A stretch of 20,586 bases of DNA, from contig FR884113.1 in NCBI GenBank assembly GCA_000435975.1, positions 1-20,586 on the forward strand. Direction: 5' to 3'. Position 1 is the stretch's first letter. Every line of letters begins with the position of its first letter. The DNA is from Oscillibacter sp. CAG:241. GTDB taxonomy: Bacteria; Bacillota; Clostridia; Oscillospirales; Oscillospiraceae. Made by a program: the position numbers and the translations under genes. Below, piece by piece: positions 12,836-20,586 of this stretch. Under the pieces are notes generated by a model. The model had not been told where the DNA came from and made no database searches. It saw only the letters and a program-made list of their open reading frames with translations.

Positions 12836-15220
12836 TTATTTCAGCTCAACGATTGTGACTCCGGCCTCGCCTTCGCCATACCGGCCCAGCCGGAAGCTCT
12901 TGACGGCCTTGTTCCGCTTGAGCATCTCGTGAACGGCCTTGCGCAGAGCGCCGGTACCCTTGCCATGGATGATGGTCACGGTGCCCAGCTTGGCCATGAC
13001 GGCGCTGTCGATATAGTTCTCCACCACGCTCTCGGCCTCCAGAGTCTCATAGCCCCGGATGTCCAGCTCCGAGGCGGCCCGGGATTGCAGATTCAGCTTG
13101 GCGCTGCCGCCGGAGGCCGGCGCGGCGGGCTTTTTCTTGGGCTGGCCCTCCGGCAGGCGCACCTGCTGGGCCTTGACGGTCATCTTCATCTTTCCGGCCT
13201 GCAAAAGCAGGGTGCCGTCGTTGTTGACGGCCAGCACCGATGCGGCCATCTTTACGCCGGGCAGCTCCACCAGGTCCCCCACCTCAATGGGACGGCTGGG
13301 AGTATAGACAGGCTCCTGGGGCTGGTCGTGGATGTGCAGGGCGTCCTGGGCCTGGTTCAGGCTGTGCCGCACGGCGGCTTTGGCGTCATTGAGCTCCTGG
13401 AAGCTGAGTTGCTTTTGCTGCTGGCGGCGCAGCTGGTCCAGCTGGGCGAAAATTTCGTCCGCCTGGGCCTGGGCCTGACGCACAATGCGCTTGGCCTCGG
13501 CCTCGCCCTTGGTGCGGGCGTTGTCCTTGGCTTTTTCCATTTGCTCCCGGAACGTCCGGGCCTTGCGGGCGTCCTCCTCCCGCTGGCGCCACAGGCGGTC
13601 GGCCTCGGCCTGGGCCTTCTCCAGCCGCTGGCGCTTTTCCTCCAGCTGGGTCAGCACGTCCTCAAACCGGAGGGAATCACTGTCCATCTGGGCCTGGGCT
13701 GCCTGGATGACGGATTCGTCCAGCCCCAGCCGCCGGGAGATGGCAAAGGCATTGGATTTGCCGGGAATGCCGATCAGCAGCCGATAGGTGGGCCGCAGCG
13801 TCTGCACGTCGAACTCGCAGCTGGCATTTTCCACCCCGGCGGTGGTCATGGCGAAGGTTTTCAGCTCGGCATAGTGGGTGGTGGCGGCAATCAGGGCTCC
13901 CTGGCTGCGGGCACTTTCAATGATGGCAATGGCCAGGGCTGCGCCCTCCACCGGGTCCGTACCGGCGCCCAGCTCATCGAACAGCAGCAGGCTCTTGTCG
14001 TCCACCTCCCGCAGGATCTGCACAATGTTGGACATATGGGCGGAGAAGGTGGACAGGCTCTGCTCAATGCTTTGCTCGTCGCCCACATCCGCCAGCACCC
14101 GGTGGAATACACGCACGGCGCTGCCGCTGTCGGCAGGGATATGCAGGCCACACTGGGCCATCAGACACAGAAGGCCGATGGTTTTCAGGGTAACGGTCTT
14201 GCCGCCGGTGTTGGGGCCGGTGATGACCAGGGTGTCGAACTGCTCACCCAGCTCCACGGTGATGGGCACTGCCTTGGCCTGGTCCAGCAGCGGGTGCCGG
14301 GCCCGGCGCAGGGCCACGCCGCCCCGGCGGCGGACCTCCGGACGGCTGGCGTTGAGCTGATAGCTCAGCTGCGCCCGGGCAAAGATCACGTCCAGGTGCA
14401 CCAGAATGTCATAGTCCCACAGAATATTCTCCATGGACCCGGCGCAGGCGGCGGACAGCTGCCGCAGGATGCGGTCGATCTCCTTTTTCTCCCGGGCCTC
14501 CAGCTCCTTGAGCTCGTTGTTGGCCTGCACCACGCCCATGGGCTCCACAAACAGCGTGGCCCCGGAGGAGGAGACGTCGTGTACCAGGCCGGGCATGCTG
14601 CCCTTGCACTCGGCCTTCACCGGCACCACGAACCGGCCGTCCCGCTGGGTGATCAGGGCCTCCTGCAGGACCTTGGCATAGGACGGCGACGAGATGATGC
14701 GCTGCAGGATCTGCCGCCCCTTGGAGGCGGCCAGCCGCATTTTCCGGCGGATATCCGCCAGCTCGCTGCTGGCGGTGTCGGCGATGGTCTCCTCGTCCAG
14801 AATGGCGGAGCGGATCTGCTCCTCTAAGTATTTATTGGTGTGCAGGGAGGCGAACAGGCGGTCCAGCACCGTCTCCTCCCCCTGGCGCTGGGCATCGTAG
14901 TCCGCCACCCGGCGGCTGGCGGTCAGCACCCCGGCGATGTCCAGCAGCTCCCGGGTGTTCAGCATACCGCCGTGATCGGCCCGGGTCAGGGCGGCGGACA
15001 CATCCTTCACCCCGGAGAAGGACGGGCTGCCGTGGAGCCCCAGCCGCTCCTTGGCGGCGTCGGTCTCGTCCAGAAGCCGCAGCACCTCCTCCGCATCGGT
15101 GGAGGGGGTCAGCTTCAGGCATCGGTCCTTGGCGGCCTGGCTGACAGCCTTGGCCGCCAGCTTTTCCAGCACCGCCGGAAGCTCCAGGGTGCGGATGGAT
15201 TTTTCAAATAATTCACTCAT
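12836..15220 (-). CDS. mutS2: MutS2 family ATPase/endonuclease
   Basis: A 794-residue protein. The start at 15220 (MSELFEKSIR) follows AGGAAAC and overlaps the recO stop by eight bases. Order of parts: a core/lever region 1-310 without the MutS mismatch-recognition domain; the ABC-type ATPase with Walker A GPNTGGKT (335-342), Walker B LLLFDELGAGTDP (411-423) and TTHY (447-450); a long charged helix, likely coiled coil (520-610); a KOW-like stretch (about 645-690); and a carboxy-terminal Smr domain (719-794) with LDIRG and HGKGTG. MutS2 proteins act in recombination control and, in Bacillus, in rescue of collided ribosomes, with the Smr domain as nuclease. The family is certain. Confidence 0.95.
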   Translation of the reverse strand: MSELFEKSIRTLELPAVLEKLAAKAVSQAAKDRCLKLTPSTDAEEVLRLLDETDAAKERLGLHGSPSFSGVKDVSAALTRADHGGMLNTRELLDIAGVLTASRRVADYDAQRQGEETVLDRLFASLHTNKYLEEQIRSAILDEETIADTASSELADIRRKMRLAASKGRQILQRIISSPSYAKVLQEALITQRDGRFVVPVKAECKGSMPGLVHDVSSSGATLFVEPMGVVQANNELKELEAREKKEIDRILRQLSAACAGSMENILWDYDILVHLDVIFARAQLSYQLNASRPEVRRRGGVALRRARHPLLDQAKAVPITVELGEQFDTLVITGPNTGGKTVTLKTIGLLCLMAQCGLHIPADSGSAVRVFHRVLADVGDEQSIEQSLSTFSAHMSNIVQILREVDDKSLLLFDELGAGTDPVEGAALAIAIIESARSQGALIAATTHYAELKTFAMTTAGVENASCEFDVQTLRPTYRLLIGIPGKSNAFAISRRLGLDESVIQAAQAQMDSDSLRFEDVLTQLEEKRQRLEKAQAEADRLWRQREEDARKARTFREQMEKAKDNARTKGEAEAKRIVRQAQAQADEIFAQLDQLRRQQQKQLSFQELNDAKAAVRHSLNQAQDALHIHDQPQEPVYTPSRPIEVGDLVELPGVKMAASVLAVNNDGTLLLQAGKMKMTVKAQQVRLPEGQPKKKPAAPASGGSAKLNLQSRAASELDIRGYETLEAESVVENYIDSAVMAKLGTVTIIHGKGTGALRKAVHEMLKRNKAVKSFRLGRYGEGEAGVTIVELK

Positions 15221-15980
15221 ATTTTGTTTCCTCTTGCGGAAGAATGGATTTGTAGTAGTCCAGGGTACGGAAGCTGCGCTCCAGCTGGGCGGTGACATAG
15301 GCGTCCGATGCGTGGTCCAGGGCCCGCAGTCCCGGCTGGGGCAGGGCGAAGCTGTACAGCCGCTTTGCGTCGCCGTACAGGATGTATCGCAGGGCCGCCA
15401 GCCCCGCCGCCGTCAGCGGCAGGGACAGCCCCCCCTTTTCCCGGCATTTGCCGCAGTGGACCACCCCGTGGACCACGTCCAGCATAGGGTTCTCCGGCTC
15501 CGGCGCGCCGCACAGGGCGCAGGCATCGGCCATGGGCTCGTACCCGGCCAGGGCCATGAGCCGGAGCTGGAACGCGGGCTTTACCAGCTGGGGCGGCTTG
15601 CGCAGGGCGCTGAGGGCGTACAGGGCGTTTAACAGCAGCGGCAGCACGTCGCCGCCGCAGCCGTCGGCCACTGCCTCCGTCAGCTCGGCAAAATACGCCG
15701 CCAGGCTCAGAGCCGTCAGGTCCTGCCGCAGGCCGCCAAACAGCTCGATGGTGTTTGCCGCGTCCAGCATGGTCCACTGGCCCCTTTCATACAGGGTCAT
15801 CTCGGAATACGCCAGCAGCTGGCAGGCTGCGGCCACGCGGCTGCCCTTGCGCCGGGCGCCCCGGGCGATGACCGCCAGCTTTCCCCGGTCCGGGGTCAGC
15901 ACGGTGAGAATCTTGTCCGCGTCCCGGGTATCGGTCTCCCGCAGCACCAGGCCGCAGGTCACAAATCGTTCCGGCTGCAT
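15213..15980 (-). CDS. recO: DNA repair protein RecO
   Basis: A 255-residue recombination mediator that helps load RecA onto SSB-coated single strands together with RecR. The amino-terminal OB fold begins VTCGLVLRETDTRDADKILT and continues LTPDRGKLAVIARGARR (about 28-44), the usual RecO signature. A helical domain follows, with a zinc-binding motif C154-x2-C157 ... C176-x2-C179 (CALCG and CGKC). AAGGAGG lies just ahead of the ATG. The gene overlaps the small yqzL gene upstream and mutS2 downstream, so the three are probably translated in a coupled way. Confidence 0.95.
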   Translation of the reverse strand: MQPERFVTCGLVLRETDTRDADKILTVLTPDRGKLAVIARGARRKGSRVAAACQLLAYSEMTLYERGQWTMLDAANTIELFGGLRQDLTALSLAAYFAELTEAVADGCGGDVLPLLLNALYALSALRKPPQLVKPAFQLRLMALAGYEPMADACALCGAPEPENPMLDVVHGVVHCGKCREKGGLSLPLTAAGLAALRYILYGDAKRLYSFALPQPGLRALDHASDAYVTAQLERSFRTLDYYKSILPQEETKYE

Positions 15981-16054
15981 CCCGCCGCCTCCTTATACAG
16001 CAAATACGCCTCCGGCGCGCCGGTGGCCCAGAACAGGTCCCATCGCCCCTCCAT
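15959..16054 (-). CDS. yqzL: YqzL-family small protein
   Basis: A 31-codon gene, MEGRWDLFWATGAPEAYLLY then KEAAGCSRNDL. The pattern W-x-x-F-x-x-T-G-x-x-E-x-Y-L-L-Y-K-E fits the YqzL family, which in Bacillus lies at the same place between era and recO. GGAGGTGAG stands seven bases ahead of the ATG, one of the best ribosome binding sites in the window. Its last 22 bases overlap recO, so translation of yqzL runs over the recO start. The family has no known function. At 31 residues it is short for the family, the loss being at the carboxy terminus. Confidence 0.8.
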   Translation of the reverse strand: MEGRWDLFWATGAPEAYLLYKEAAGCSRNDL

Positions 16055-16121
16055 ACGTCTCACCTCCACCTATAGTGTGCCGCGGTTTTGCCGCGTCATA
16101 AGTGGAAGGTTCTGGCCGGAG

Positions 16122-17027
16122 TTACTGCTCGTCGTACCCTCTGGCACGGATGAAGTTCACATTATCGCGCCAGTTTTCCTTGACCTTTACCCAGGTTTCC
16201 ATGTACACCTTGGCGCCCATGAACTTCTCGATGTCCCGGCGGGCCAGGGAGCTGATGCGCTTGAGCATAGCGCCGTGCTTGCCGATGATGATGCCCTTGT
16301 GGCTGGCCTTTTCGCAGTAGATGGTCACGTCCAGGTCGACGATGCCGGTGTCCTCCCGCTCGGTGAAGCGGGTGATCTCCACGGCGGTGCCGTGGGGGAT
16401 CTCCTTTTCCAGGCACAGCAGCATTTTCTCCCGGACGATCTCGGCGCACACCTGAGCGTCGGGCTGGTCGGTGGTCATGCCGTCGGGGAACAGCTGGGGG
16501 CCTGCCGTGGCATAGATCTGCAGCTGGGCCATCAGGTCGTCCAAACCGTCGCCGGTGCGGGCGGAGATGGGGATAATGGCGTCAAACCCGGGATACACGG
16601 CAATGTAGGCGGCAATAACCTCCAGCAGGTCGTCCTTTTTCTCCACGGTGTCGATCTTGTTGATGCACAGCACACAGGGCAGGCCCTCCTCGGTGATGCG
16701 CTGGAGCAGGATCTTCTCCGGCTCCCCCACATGGGCGATGGGCTCCACCAGCAGCAGCGCGGCCTCCACCTGCTGCAGGCTCTCCCGCACCACCTTCACC
16801 ATGTAGTCCCCCAGCCGGGACCGGGGCTTGTGCAGGCCCGGGGTGTCCAGCAGCACAAACTGGGTATCCTCCCGGTTCACCACGCCGTAGATCCGGTTGC
16901 GGGTGGTCTGGGGCTTGTCGGACACGATGGCGATCTTCTCCCCCACCAGGGCGTTGGTGAGGCTGGACTTGCCCACATTGGGCCGCCCGCAGATGGTGAT
17001 CATAGCGGTTTTTGTGATGTTGTTCAT
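16122..17027 (-). CDS. era: GTPase Era, 16S rRNA-binding ribosome assembly factor
   Basis: A 301-residue protein of normal Era length. G motifs: G1 GRPNVGKS (14-21), G2 around TT (41-42), G3 DTPG (61-64), G4 NKID (123-126), G5 SAR (155-157). The carboxy-terminal KH domain carries IIIGKHGAMLKRI (246-258), which binds the 3' end of 16S rRNA during 30S maturation. GAGGATC lies ahead of the ATG. It sits in the lepA-to-mutS2 run, 30 bases after the acetyltransferase and 67 bases before yqzL; that gap has a small palindrome (16081-16095). Confidence 0.96.
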   Translation of the reverse strand: MNNITKTAMITICGRPNVGKSSLTNALVGEKIAIVSDKPQTTRNRIYGVVNREDTQFVLLDTPGLHKPRSRLGDYMVKVVRESLQQVEAALLLVEPIAHVGEPEKILLQRITEEGLPCVLCINKIDTVEKKDDLLEVIAAYIAVYPGFDAIIPISARTGDGLDDLMAQLQIYATAGPQLFPDGMTTDQPDAQVCAEIVREKMLLCLEKEIPHGTAVEITRFTEREDTGIVDLDVTIYCEKASHKGIIIGKHGAMLKRISSLARRDIEKFMGAKVYMETWVKVKENWRDNVNFIRARGYDEQ

Positions 17028-17057
17028 AGGTGATCCTCAACTTTCTTTTGAGCAATT

Positions 17058-17552
17058 TTATTGTGTCAGGGTAAACTGATAAGTGACGGAGTTTTGCCAC
17101 CGTTCCTCGTTTGCCAGGTCCTGCCCGATCACCTTGCCGCCCATGCGCTCATAGAAGCTGCGGGCGTTAAGATTCTCCGGGACACAGTGGCAGACAAAGG
17201 AGGCGGCATGGTGCGCTCTGCAATACGCTTTCACGAAATCGAACGCTTGCCGGCCGATCCCCTGTCTTTGGTATTCGGCGGAAATATACAGGGATTGCAG
17301 GGTGATTACATCGGCTTCGTTTATCGTCAGGTAGCCGATGTCCTGCCGGTTCTTTCGGACCAAGTACACAGAATACGCCGGATGATGGACCCTCAGCAGC
17401 TCCATTTCCCTGTGCCAGTCCCAGTCAAAGTTATCTATCATGCTGTCGGGGTAGATGCCTCGGTATGTGGTGTCCCAGATTCTTTGCCGCAGGGCGATAA
17501 TGGACGGCACATCCTCTTCGGATGCCTCAATAAACAGCTTTTCCTCGGCCAT
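17058..17552 (-). CDS. GNAT-family N-acetyltransferase
   Basis: A 164-residue cytoplasmic enzyme expected to transfer an acetyl group from acetyl-CoA to an unknown amine. I chose ATG at 17552 (MAEEKLFIEA), which has AAGGAG ten bases ahead; the longer reading starts within the preceding membrane gene. The acetyl-CoA loop QRQGIG (95-100) follows the strand LQSLYISAEY (motif A), and NARSFYERMGGKVIG (129-143) is motif B. The substrate cannot be predicted; location beside era does not make it a ribosomal-protein acetyltransferase such as RimI, which has different signatures. The AAGGAG spacing and gap of 29 bases from the previous gene support operon membership. Confidence 0.88.
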   Translation of the reverse strand: MAEEKLFIEASEEDVPSIIALRQRIWDTTYRGIYPDSMIDNFDWDWHREMELLRVHHPAYSVYLVRKNRQDIGYLTINEADVITLQSLYISAEYQRQGIGRQAFDFVKAYCRAHHAASFVCHCVPENLNARSFYERMGGKVIGQDLANEERWQNSVTYQFTLTQ

Positions 17553-17581
17553 GCTATCACATCTCCTTCCGGGATTTTTAC

Positions 17582-18100
17582 TCAATTTCCACACTCCGGG
17601 GCCGGCACACTCTCCGCTGCCCGATTGCGGACAGCGAACAGGAACACCGGGCGGAGCAGGCCCAGGGATAAAACGGTGAACACGGTCAGGACGTCCCCAT
17701 ATTTACCGGCGCGGCTTTTATAGATCCGGTGGGCGATCAGGGTGTCCAGGATAAAGACTGCCAACAGGGCCATCAGCAGGAGGATGAACCAAAGGGTATT
17801 CAGCTCCCGGCAGACGTAGAAATAGACGCAAAGGCAGACGGACAGAAGCGTCAGAAGGGCCGACACGGCGCCCATGACCCGCCGGTCTGCCAGCTTTCCC
17901 AGCAGATACTTGCTGTAAAAGGGAATCCAGGCAGGGAATGTATGTGCGTCGCCCGCTTTTTTGCGCATGCAGGCGATGGAAAAGCCTTCCAGCACATAGC
18001 TGGCCATGATATACGCCGCCGCGGCGGCAAGCACGGCGATGAAGAACAGGAAAATCGCCGATAATATACCCGAAACAATCAGAACGCCGAATCCGGCCAT
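17582..18100 (-). CDS. Hypothetical membrane protein with four predicted segments
   Basis: A 172-residue protein I cannot assign to a named family. Hydrophobic segments lie at about 8-36, 75-96, 102-123 and 135-157. Between the first and second is a conserved-looking stretch ACMRKKAGDAHTFPAWIPFY (43-62) followed by SKYLLGKLAD, similar in type to the A-W-I-P-(F/I)-Y-N-x-Y-x-L motif of small clostridial membrane proteins of unknown role. AGGAGG precedes the ATG, 17 bases after csaA. It lies inside the housekeeping run, which suggests co-transcription but not function. Confidence 0.75.
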   Translation of the reverse strand: MAGFGVLIVSGILSAIFLFFIAVLAAAAAYIMASYVLEGFSIACMRKKAGDAHTFPAWIPFYSKYLLGKLADRRVMGAVSALLTLLSVCLCVYFYVCRELNTLWFILLLMALLAVFILDTLIAHRIYKSRAGKYGDVLTVFTVLSLGLLRPVFLFAVRNRAAESVPAPECGN

Positions 18101-18117
18101 ATGCGATACCTCCTATT

Positions 18118-18453
18118 TTACCCCAGCCGGTCGCCGTTTTCCACAGGCTTGTCCGGGGTGATGAGCACCACGCCGCCCTGGGAGTAGGTGCCCAGCACCA
18201 GCACCTGGGAGAAGAAGTCGGCGATCTGACGGGGCGGGAAATTCACCACCGCCAGCACCTGCTTGCCCACCAGGTCCTCCGGGGCATACTGCTGGGTGAT
18301 CTGCGCGCTGGAGCGCTTTTGCCCCAGCTCCGGGCCCAGGTCCACCAGCAGCTGATAGGCGGGCCTGCGTGCCTTTTCAAAGGGCCGGGCCTCCACAATG
18401 GTGCCTACCCGGATATCCAGCTTCATGAAATCGTCAAACGTGGCCTGTTCCAT
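18118..18453 (-). CDS. csaA: CsaA-type tRNA-binding domain protein
   Basis: A 111-residue protein, the length of B. subtilis CsaA (110). The single EMAP II/tRNA-binding OB fold has the family blocks DDFMKLDIRVGTIVEA (7-22), QKRSSAQITQQY (45-56) and VLAVVNFPPRQIADFFSQVL (66-85), ending in VLITPDKPVENGDRLG. CsaA forms dimers, binds tRNA and was described as a secretion-related chaperone in Bacillus. I chose ATG at 18453 because AGGAGG precedes it and the family starts here; the longer reading overlaps lepA. It begins 17 bases after the lepA stop and is probably co-transcribed. Confidence 0.92.
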   Translation of the reverse strand: MEQATFDDFMKLDIRVGTIVEARPFEKARRPAYQLLVDLGPELGQKRSSAQITQQYAPEDLVGKQVLAVVNFPPRQIADFFSQVLVLGTYSQGGVVLITPDKPVENGDRLG

Positions 18454-18470
18454 ATGAGCGCCTCCTGTTA

Positions 18471-20279
18471 TCAATCGCTGTCCAGCTTCAGGACCGCCAT
18501 GAAGGCCTCGGTGGGGACCTGGACGGTGCCCAGGTTCCGCATCTTCTTCTTGCCCTCCTTCTGCTTTTCCAGCAGCTTCTTCTTGCGGGTAATGTCGCCG
18601 CCGTAGCACTTGGCCAGCACGTCCTTGCGCATGGCCTTCACTGTCTCCCGGGCGATGATCCGTCCGCCGATAGCCGCCTGGATGGGCACCTCAAACAGCT
18701 GGCGGGGAATGTTGTCCTTGAGCTTTTCACACAGGCGGCGGGCCCGGGGATAGGCCTTGTCCTTGTGGGCGATGAAGCTCAGGGCGTCCACGCCGTCGCC
18801 GTTGAGCAGCAGATCCACCTTCACCAGCTCACTGGGCCGGTAGCCGGAGAGCTCATAGTCCAGGGAGGCATAGCCCTTGGTGTTGGCCTTCAGCGTGTCG
18901 AAAAAGTCATAGATGATCTCGTTGAGGGGCATCTGATAGTGAAGCTCTACCAGATGGGTGTCCAGATACTGCATATCCTTGAACTCGCCCCGGCGGTCCT
19001 GGCACATGGGCATGATGTTGCCCACATACTCGTTGGGGCTGATAATGGACACCTTCACATACGGCTCCTCCGCGTGCTCGATAACCGTGGGGTCCGGATA
19101 GTTGTGGGGGTTGTCCACCTTCACCATGGTGCCGTCGGATTTGTATACATGATAGATGACGCTGGGCAGGGTGGTCACCAGGTCCAGGTTGAACTCCCGT
19201 TCCAGCCGCTCCTGGATGATCTCCATGTGGAGCATGCCCAAAAAGCCGCACCGGAAGCCGAAGCCCAGGGCCACGGAGCTCTCCGGCTCGAAGGTCAGGG
19301 AGGCGTCATTGAGCTGGAGCTTTTCCAGGGCGTCCCGCAGGTCGGGATATTTGCTGCCGTCCTCGGTGTAAATGCCGCAGTAGACCATGGACTGGGCGGG
19401 CCGGTAGCCGGGCAGAGGCTGGGCGGCGGGGTTCTCCGCGTCGGTGATGGTGTCGCCCACCTGGGTGTCCTTCACGTTCTTGATGGAGGCGGTGAAATAG
19501 CCCACCTCGCCGGCCTGGAGGGCGTCCGTGGGCTCGTTGCCCAGGGGCTTCAGGTAGCCGCACTCCAGAATGGTATACTGGGCTCCGGTGGCCATCATGC
19601 GCACCGTCTGGCCCCGGCGGATGGTGCCCTGCTTGATGCGGAACAGCACCACCACGCCTACATAGGGGTCGTACTGGCTGTCGAAGATCAGCGCCTGAAG
19701 GGGGGCGTTGGGGTCGCCGTCGGGGGCGGGCACATTGCGGACCACGTCCTCCAGCACCGCCTCCACGTTAAGTCCCAGCTTGGCGGAGATCTCCGGCGCG
19801 TCCATGGCGGGCAGGCCGATGATGTCCTCCACCTCCTGCTTGGCTTTCATGGGATCGGCGGCAGGCAGATCGATCTTGTTGAATACGGGCAGGATCTCCA
19901 GCTCGTGCTCCATGGCCAGATAGGTGTTGGCCAGGGTCTGGGCCTCCACCCCCTGAGTGGCGTCCACCACCAGCACAGCGCCCTCGCAGGCGGCCAGGGA
20001 CCGGGAGACCTCATAGTTGAAGTCCACATGGCCCGGGGTATCGATCAGGTTCAGAGCATAAATTTCGCCGTCCTGAGCCTTGTAAAAAAGATGGACGGCA
20101 CGGGACTTGATGGTGATGCCCCGCTCCCGTTCCAGGTCCATATTGTCCAGGATCTGGTTTTCCATCTCCCGCTGAGGCACGGCGTCGCACAGCTCCAGCA
20201 GTCGGTCCGCCAGCGTGGACTTGCCATGGTCGATGTGGGCGATAATGGAAAAGTTGCGGATATGGGATTGTTCAAACAT
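18471..20279 (-). CDS. lepA: Translation elongation factor 4 (LepA)
   Basis: A 602-residue translational GTPase, full length for LepA. G1 AHIDHGKST (14-22), switch GITIKSR (54-60), G3 DTPGH (80-84), G4 NKID (134-137). After the EF-Tu-like and EF-G-like domains comes the LepA-specific carboxy-terminal region, with YASLDYELSGYRPS and ARETVKAMRKDVLAKCYGGD followed by TRKKKLLEKQKEGKKKMR, both diagnostic. The factor acts on stalled or maturing ribosomes at the membrane and cytoplasm. ATG at 20279 follows AGGAGG; the upstream in-frame ATG lacks one. Its first 21 codons and its leader recur as a direct repeat at the window edge. Confidence 0.97.
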   Translation of the reverse strand: MFEQSHIRNFSIIAHIDHGKSTLADRLLELCDAVPQREMENQILDNMDLERERGITIKSRAVHLFYKAQDGEIYALNLIDTPGHVDFNYEVSRSLAACEGAVLVVDATQGVEAQTLANTYLAMEHELEILPVFNKIDLPAADPMKAKQEVEDIIGLPAMDAPEISAKLGLNVEAVLEDVVRNVPAPDGDPNAPLQALIFDSQYDPYVGVVVLFRIKQGTIRRGQTVRMMATGAQYTILECGYLKPLGNEPTDALQAGEVGYFTASIKNVKDTQVGDTITDAENPAAQPLPGYRPAQSMVYCGIYTEDGSKYPDLRDALEKLQLNDASLTFEPESSVALGFGFRCGFLGMLHMEIIQERLEREFNLDLVTTLPSVIYHVYKSDGTMVKVDNPHNYPDPTVIEHAEEPYVKVSIISPNEYVGNIMPMCQDRRGEFKDMQYLDTHLVELHYQMPLNEIIYDFFDTLKANTKGYASLDYELSGYRPSELVKVDLLLNGDGVDALSFIAHKDKAYPRARRLCEKLKDNIPRQLFEVPIQAAIGGRIIARETVKAMRKDVLAKCYGGDITRKKKLLEKQKEGKKKMRNLGTVQVPTEAFMAVLKLDSD

Positions 20280-20368
20280 TTGCGTTCCTCCTGTAGGTAA
20301 GTCCACGCTGACGCGCCAAGTGGCGCGTAACAAGCGTTTTGCGCAGCAAAACCTTGCCGCAGGCGGAA
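20217..20368 (-). repeat. Direct repeat copy A: lepA start and leader
   Basis: Contains the first 21 codons of lepA, its ribosome binding site and 89 bases of leader. It matches 20435-20586 over 152 bases with three mismatches by hand, all in third codon positions. Confidence 0.92.
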
Positions 20369-20380
20369 TTCATTTCCGCC
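20311..20380. repeat. Three adjacent palindromes in the lepA leader
   Basis: ACGCGCCA/TGGCGCGT (20311-20328), GTTTTGC/GCAAAAC (20336-20352) and GGCGGAA/TTCCGCC (20362-20380), all perfect with loops of two, three and five bases. No open frame or promoter consensus accompanies them. They recur in the second repeat copy as far as the window allows. Function unknown: folded leader RNA or a REP-like interspersed repeat are both possible. Confidence 0.7.
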
Positions 20381-20404
20381 GAAGGACATTAAATGAAAAG
20401 GGCT

Positions 20405-20430
20405 CCCGGTTTGCCGTCAGGCAAACTGGG
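20405..20430 (-). terminator. Terminator between the lepA stub and the real lepA leader
   Basis: On the minus strand CCCAGTTTGCC pairs with GGCAAACCGGG (one mismatch, four-base loop), followed by AGCCCTTTTCATTT. It would stop transcription that began upstream of the truncated lepA copy. It includes the stop codon of that stub. Confidence 0.6.
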
Positions 20431-20497
20431 AATGGGACTTGCCGTGGTCGATGTGGGCGATGATGGAAAAGTTGCGAATATGGGATTGTTCAAACAT
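20417..20497 (-). pseudogene. Truncated second lepA start (26 codons)
   Basis: Reads MFEQSHIRNFSIIAHIDHGK then SHSQFA and stop. The first 21 codons equal LepA with only synonymous changes (codons 7, 12 and 18); after that the sequence is unrelated and ends in a terminator hairpin. A full ribosome binding site precedes the ATG. It cannot encode a functional GTPase. Whether it is translated as a leader peptide is open. Confidence 0.75.
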
Positions 20498-20586
20498 TTG
20501 CGTTCCTCCTGTAGGTAAGTCCACGCTGACGCGCCAAGTGGCGCGTAACAAGCGTTTTGCGCAGCAAAACCTTGCCGCAGGCGGAA
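20435..20586 (-). repeat. Direct repeat copy B: lepA start and leader (continues past window)
   Basis: Second copy of 20217-20368, offset by 218 bases. The copy reaches the window edge, so its true length is unknown. Confidence 0.92.

Noticed and set aside
12797..14827. 676-codon plus-strand frame opposite mutS2
   Set aside because: Antisense shadow; MutS2 motifs (Walker A, Walker B, Smr) are on the minus strand.
18765..20300. 511-codon plus-strand frame opposite lepA
   Set aside because: Antisense shadow; all LepA GTPase motifs are on the minus strand.

Overview
The window looks like chromosomal DNA of a GC-rich, endospore-forming member of the Clostridia, probably of the Oscillospiraceae type (Flavonifractor/Intestinimonas-like; genus is inference). 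The reasons are a SpoVT-type sporulation regulator, a clostridial-order rnfCDGEAB operon, the Firmicutes gene set era-yqzL-recO-mutS2, strong AGGAGG-type ribosome binding sites, and a codon usage so GC-rich that long spurious antisense ORFs appear over the real genes.

Left part (1-3.7 kb): accessory strip. The 5' end of an iron-type alcohol dehydrogenase and a LysR regulator lie on the minus strand. They are followed by a gene-poor scar with a tRNA 3'-end fragment and its terminator. Next come two convergent DJ-1/PfpI-superfamily (ElbB/ES1-like) paralogues of clearly different base composition, with a frameshifted small gene between them. A decayed coding fragment and two tandem ~101-bp repeats follow; each repeat carries a minus-strand intrinsic terminator.

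Middle (3.7-9.9 kb): a complete Rnf complex operon, transcribed leftwards from a good sigma-A-like promoter near 8.95 kb in the order rnfC-D-G-E-A-B. It encodes the membrane-bound ferredoxin:NAD+ oxidoreductase that couples electron transfer to ion export. A DUF975-family membrane protein is transcribed divergently.

10.0-12.8 kb: an M29 aminopeptidase (minus) and spoVT (plus) with a rearranged interval between them. That interval holds a 63-bp inverted near-copy of an internal aminopeptidase segment and the 5' stump of an IS256-family transposase. A sigma-G-like promoter stands in front of spoVT, and an HPr gene (minus) is convergent to spoVT across a bidirectional terminator.

12.8-20.6 kb: one long minus-strand housekeeping run, lepA - csaA - membrane protein - GNAT acetyltransferase - era - yqzL - recO - mutS2, with gaps of 67 nt or less or overlaps. 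It covers translation fidelity, ribosome assembly and DNA recombination/repair. The right edge carries a 152-bp direct duplication of the lepA start and leader, including a 26-codon truncated lepA stub and a cluster of palindromes.

I see no CRISPR array, defence island, secondary-metabolite cluster or intact mobile element. The unusual content is structural (duplications, scars, decayed genes) rather than a new multi-gene system.
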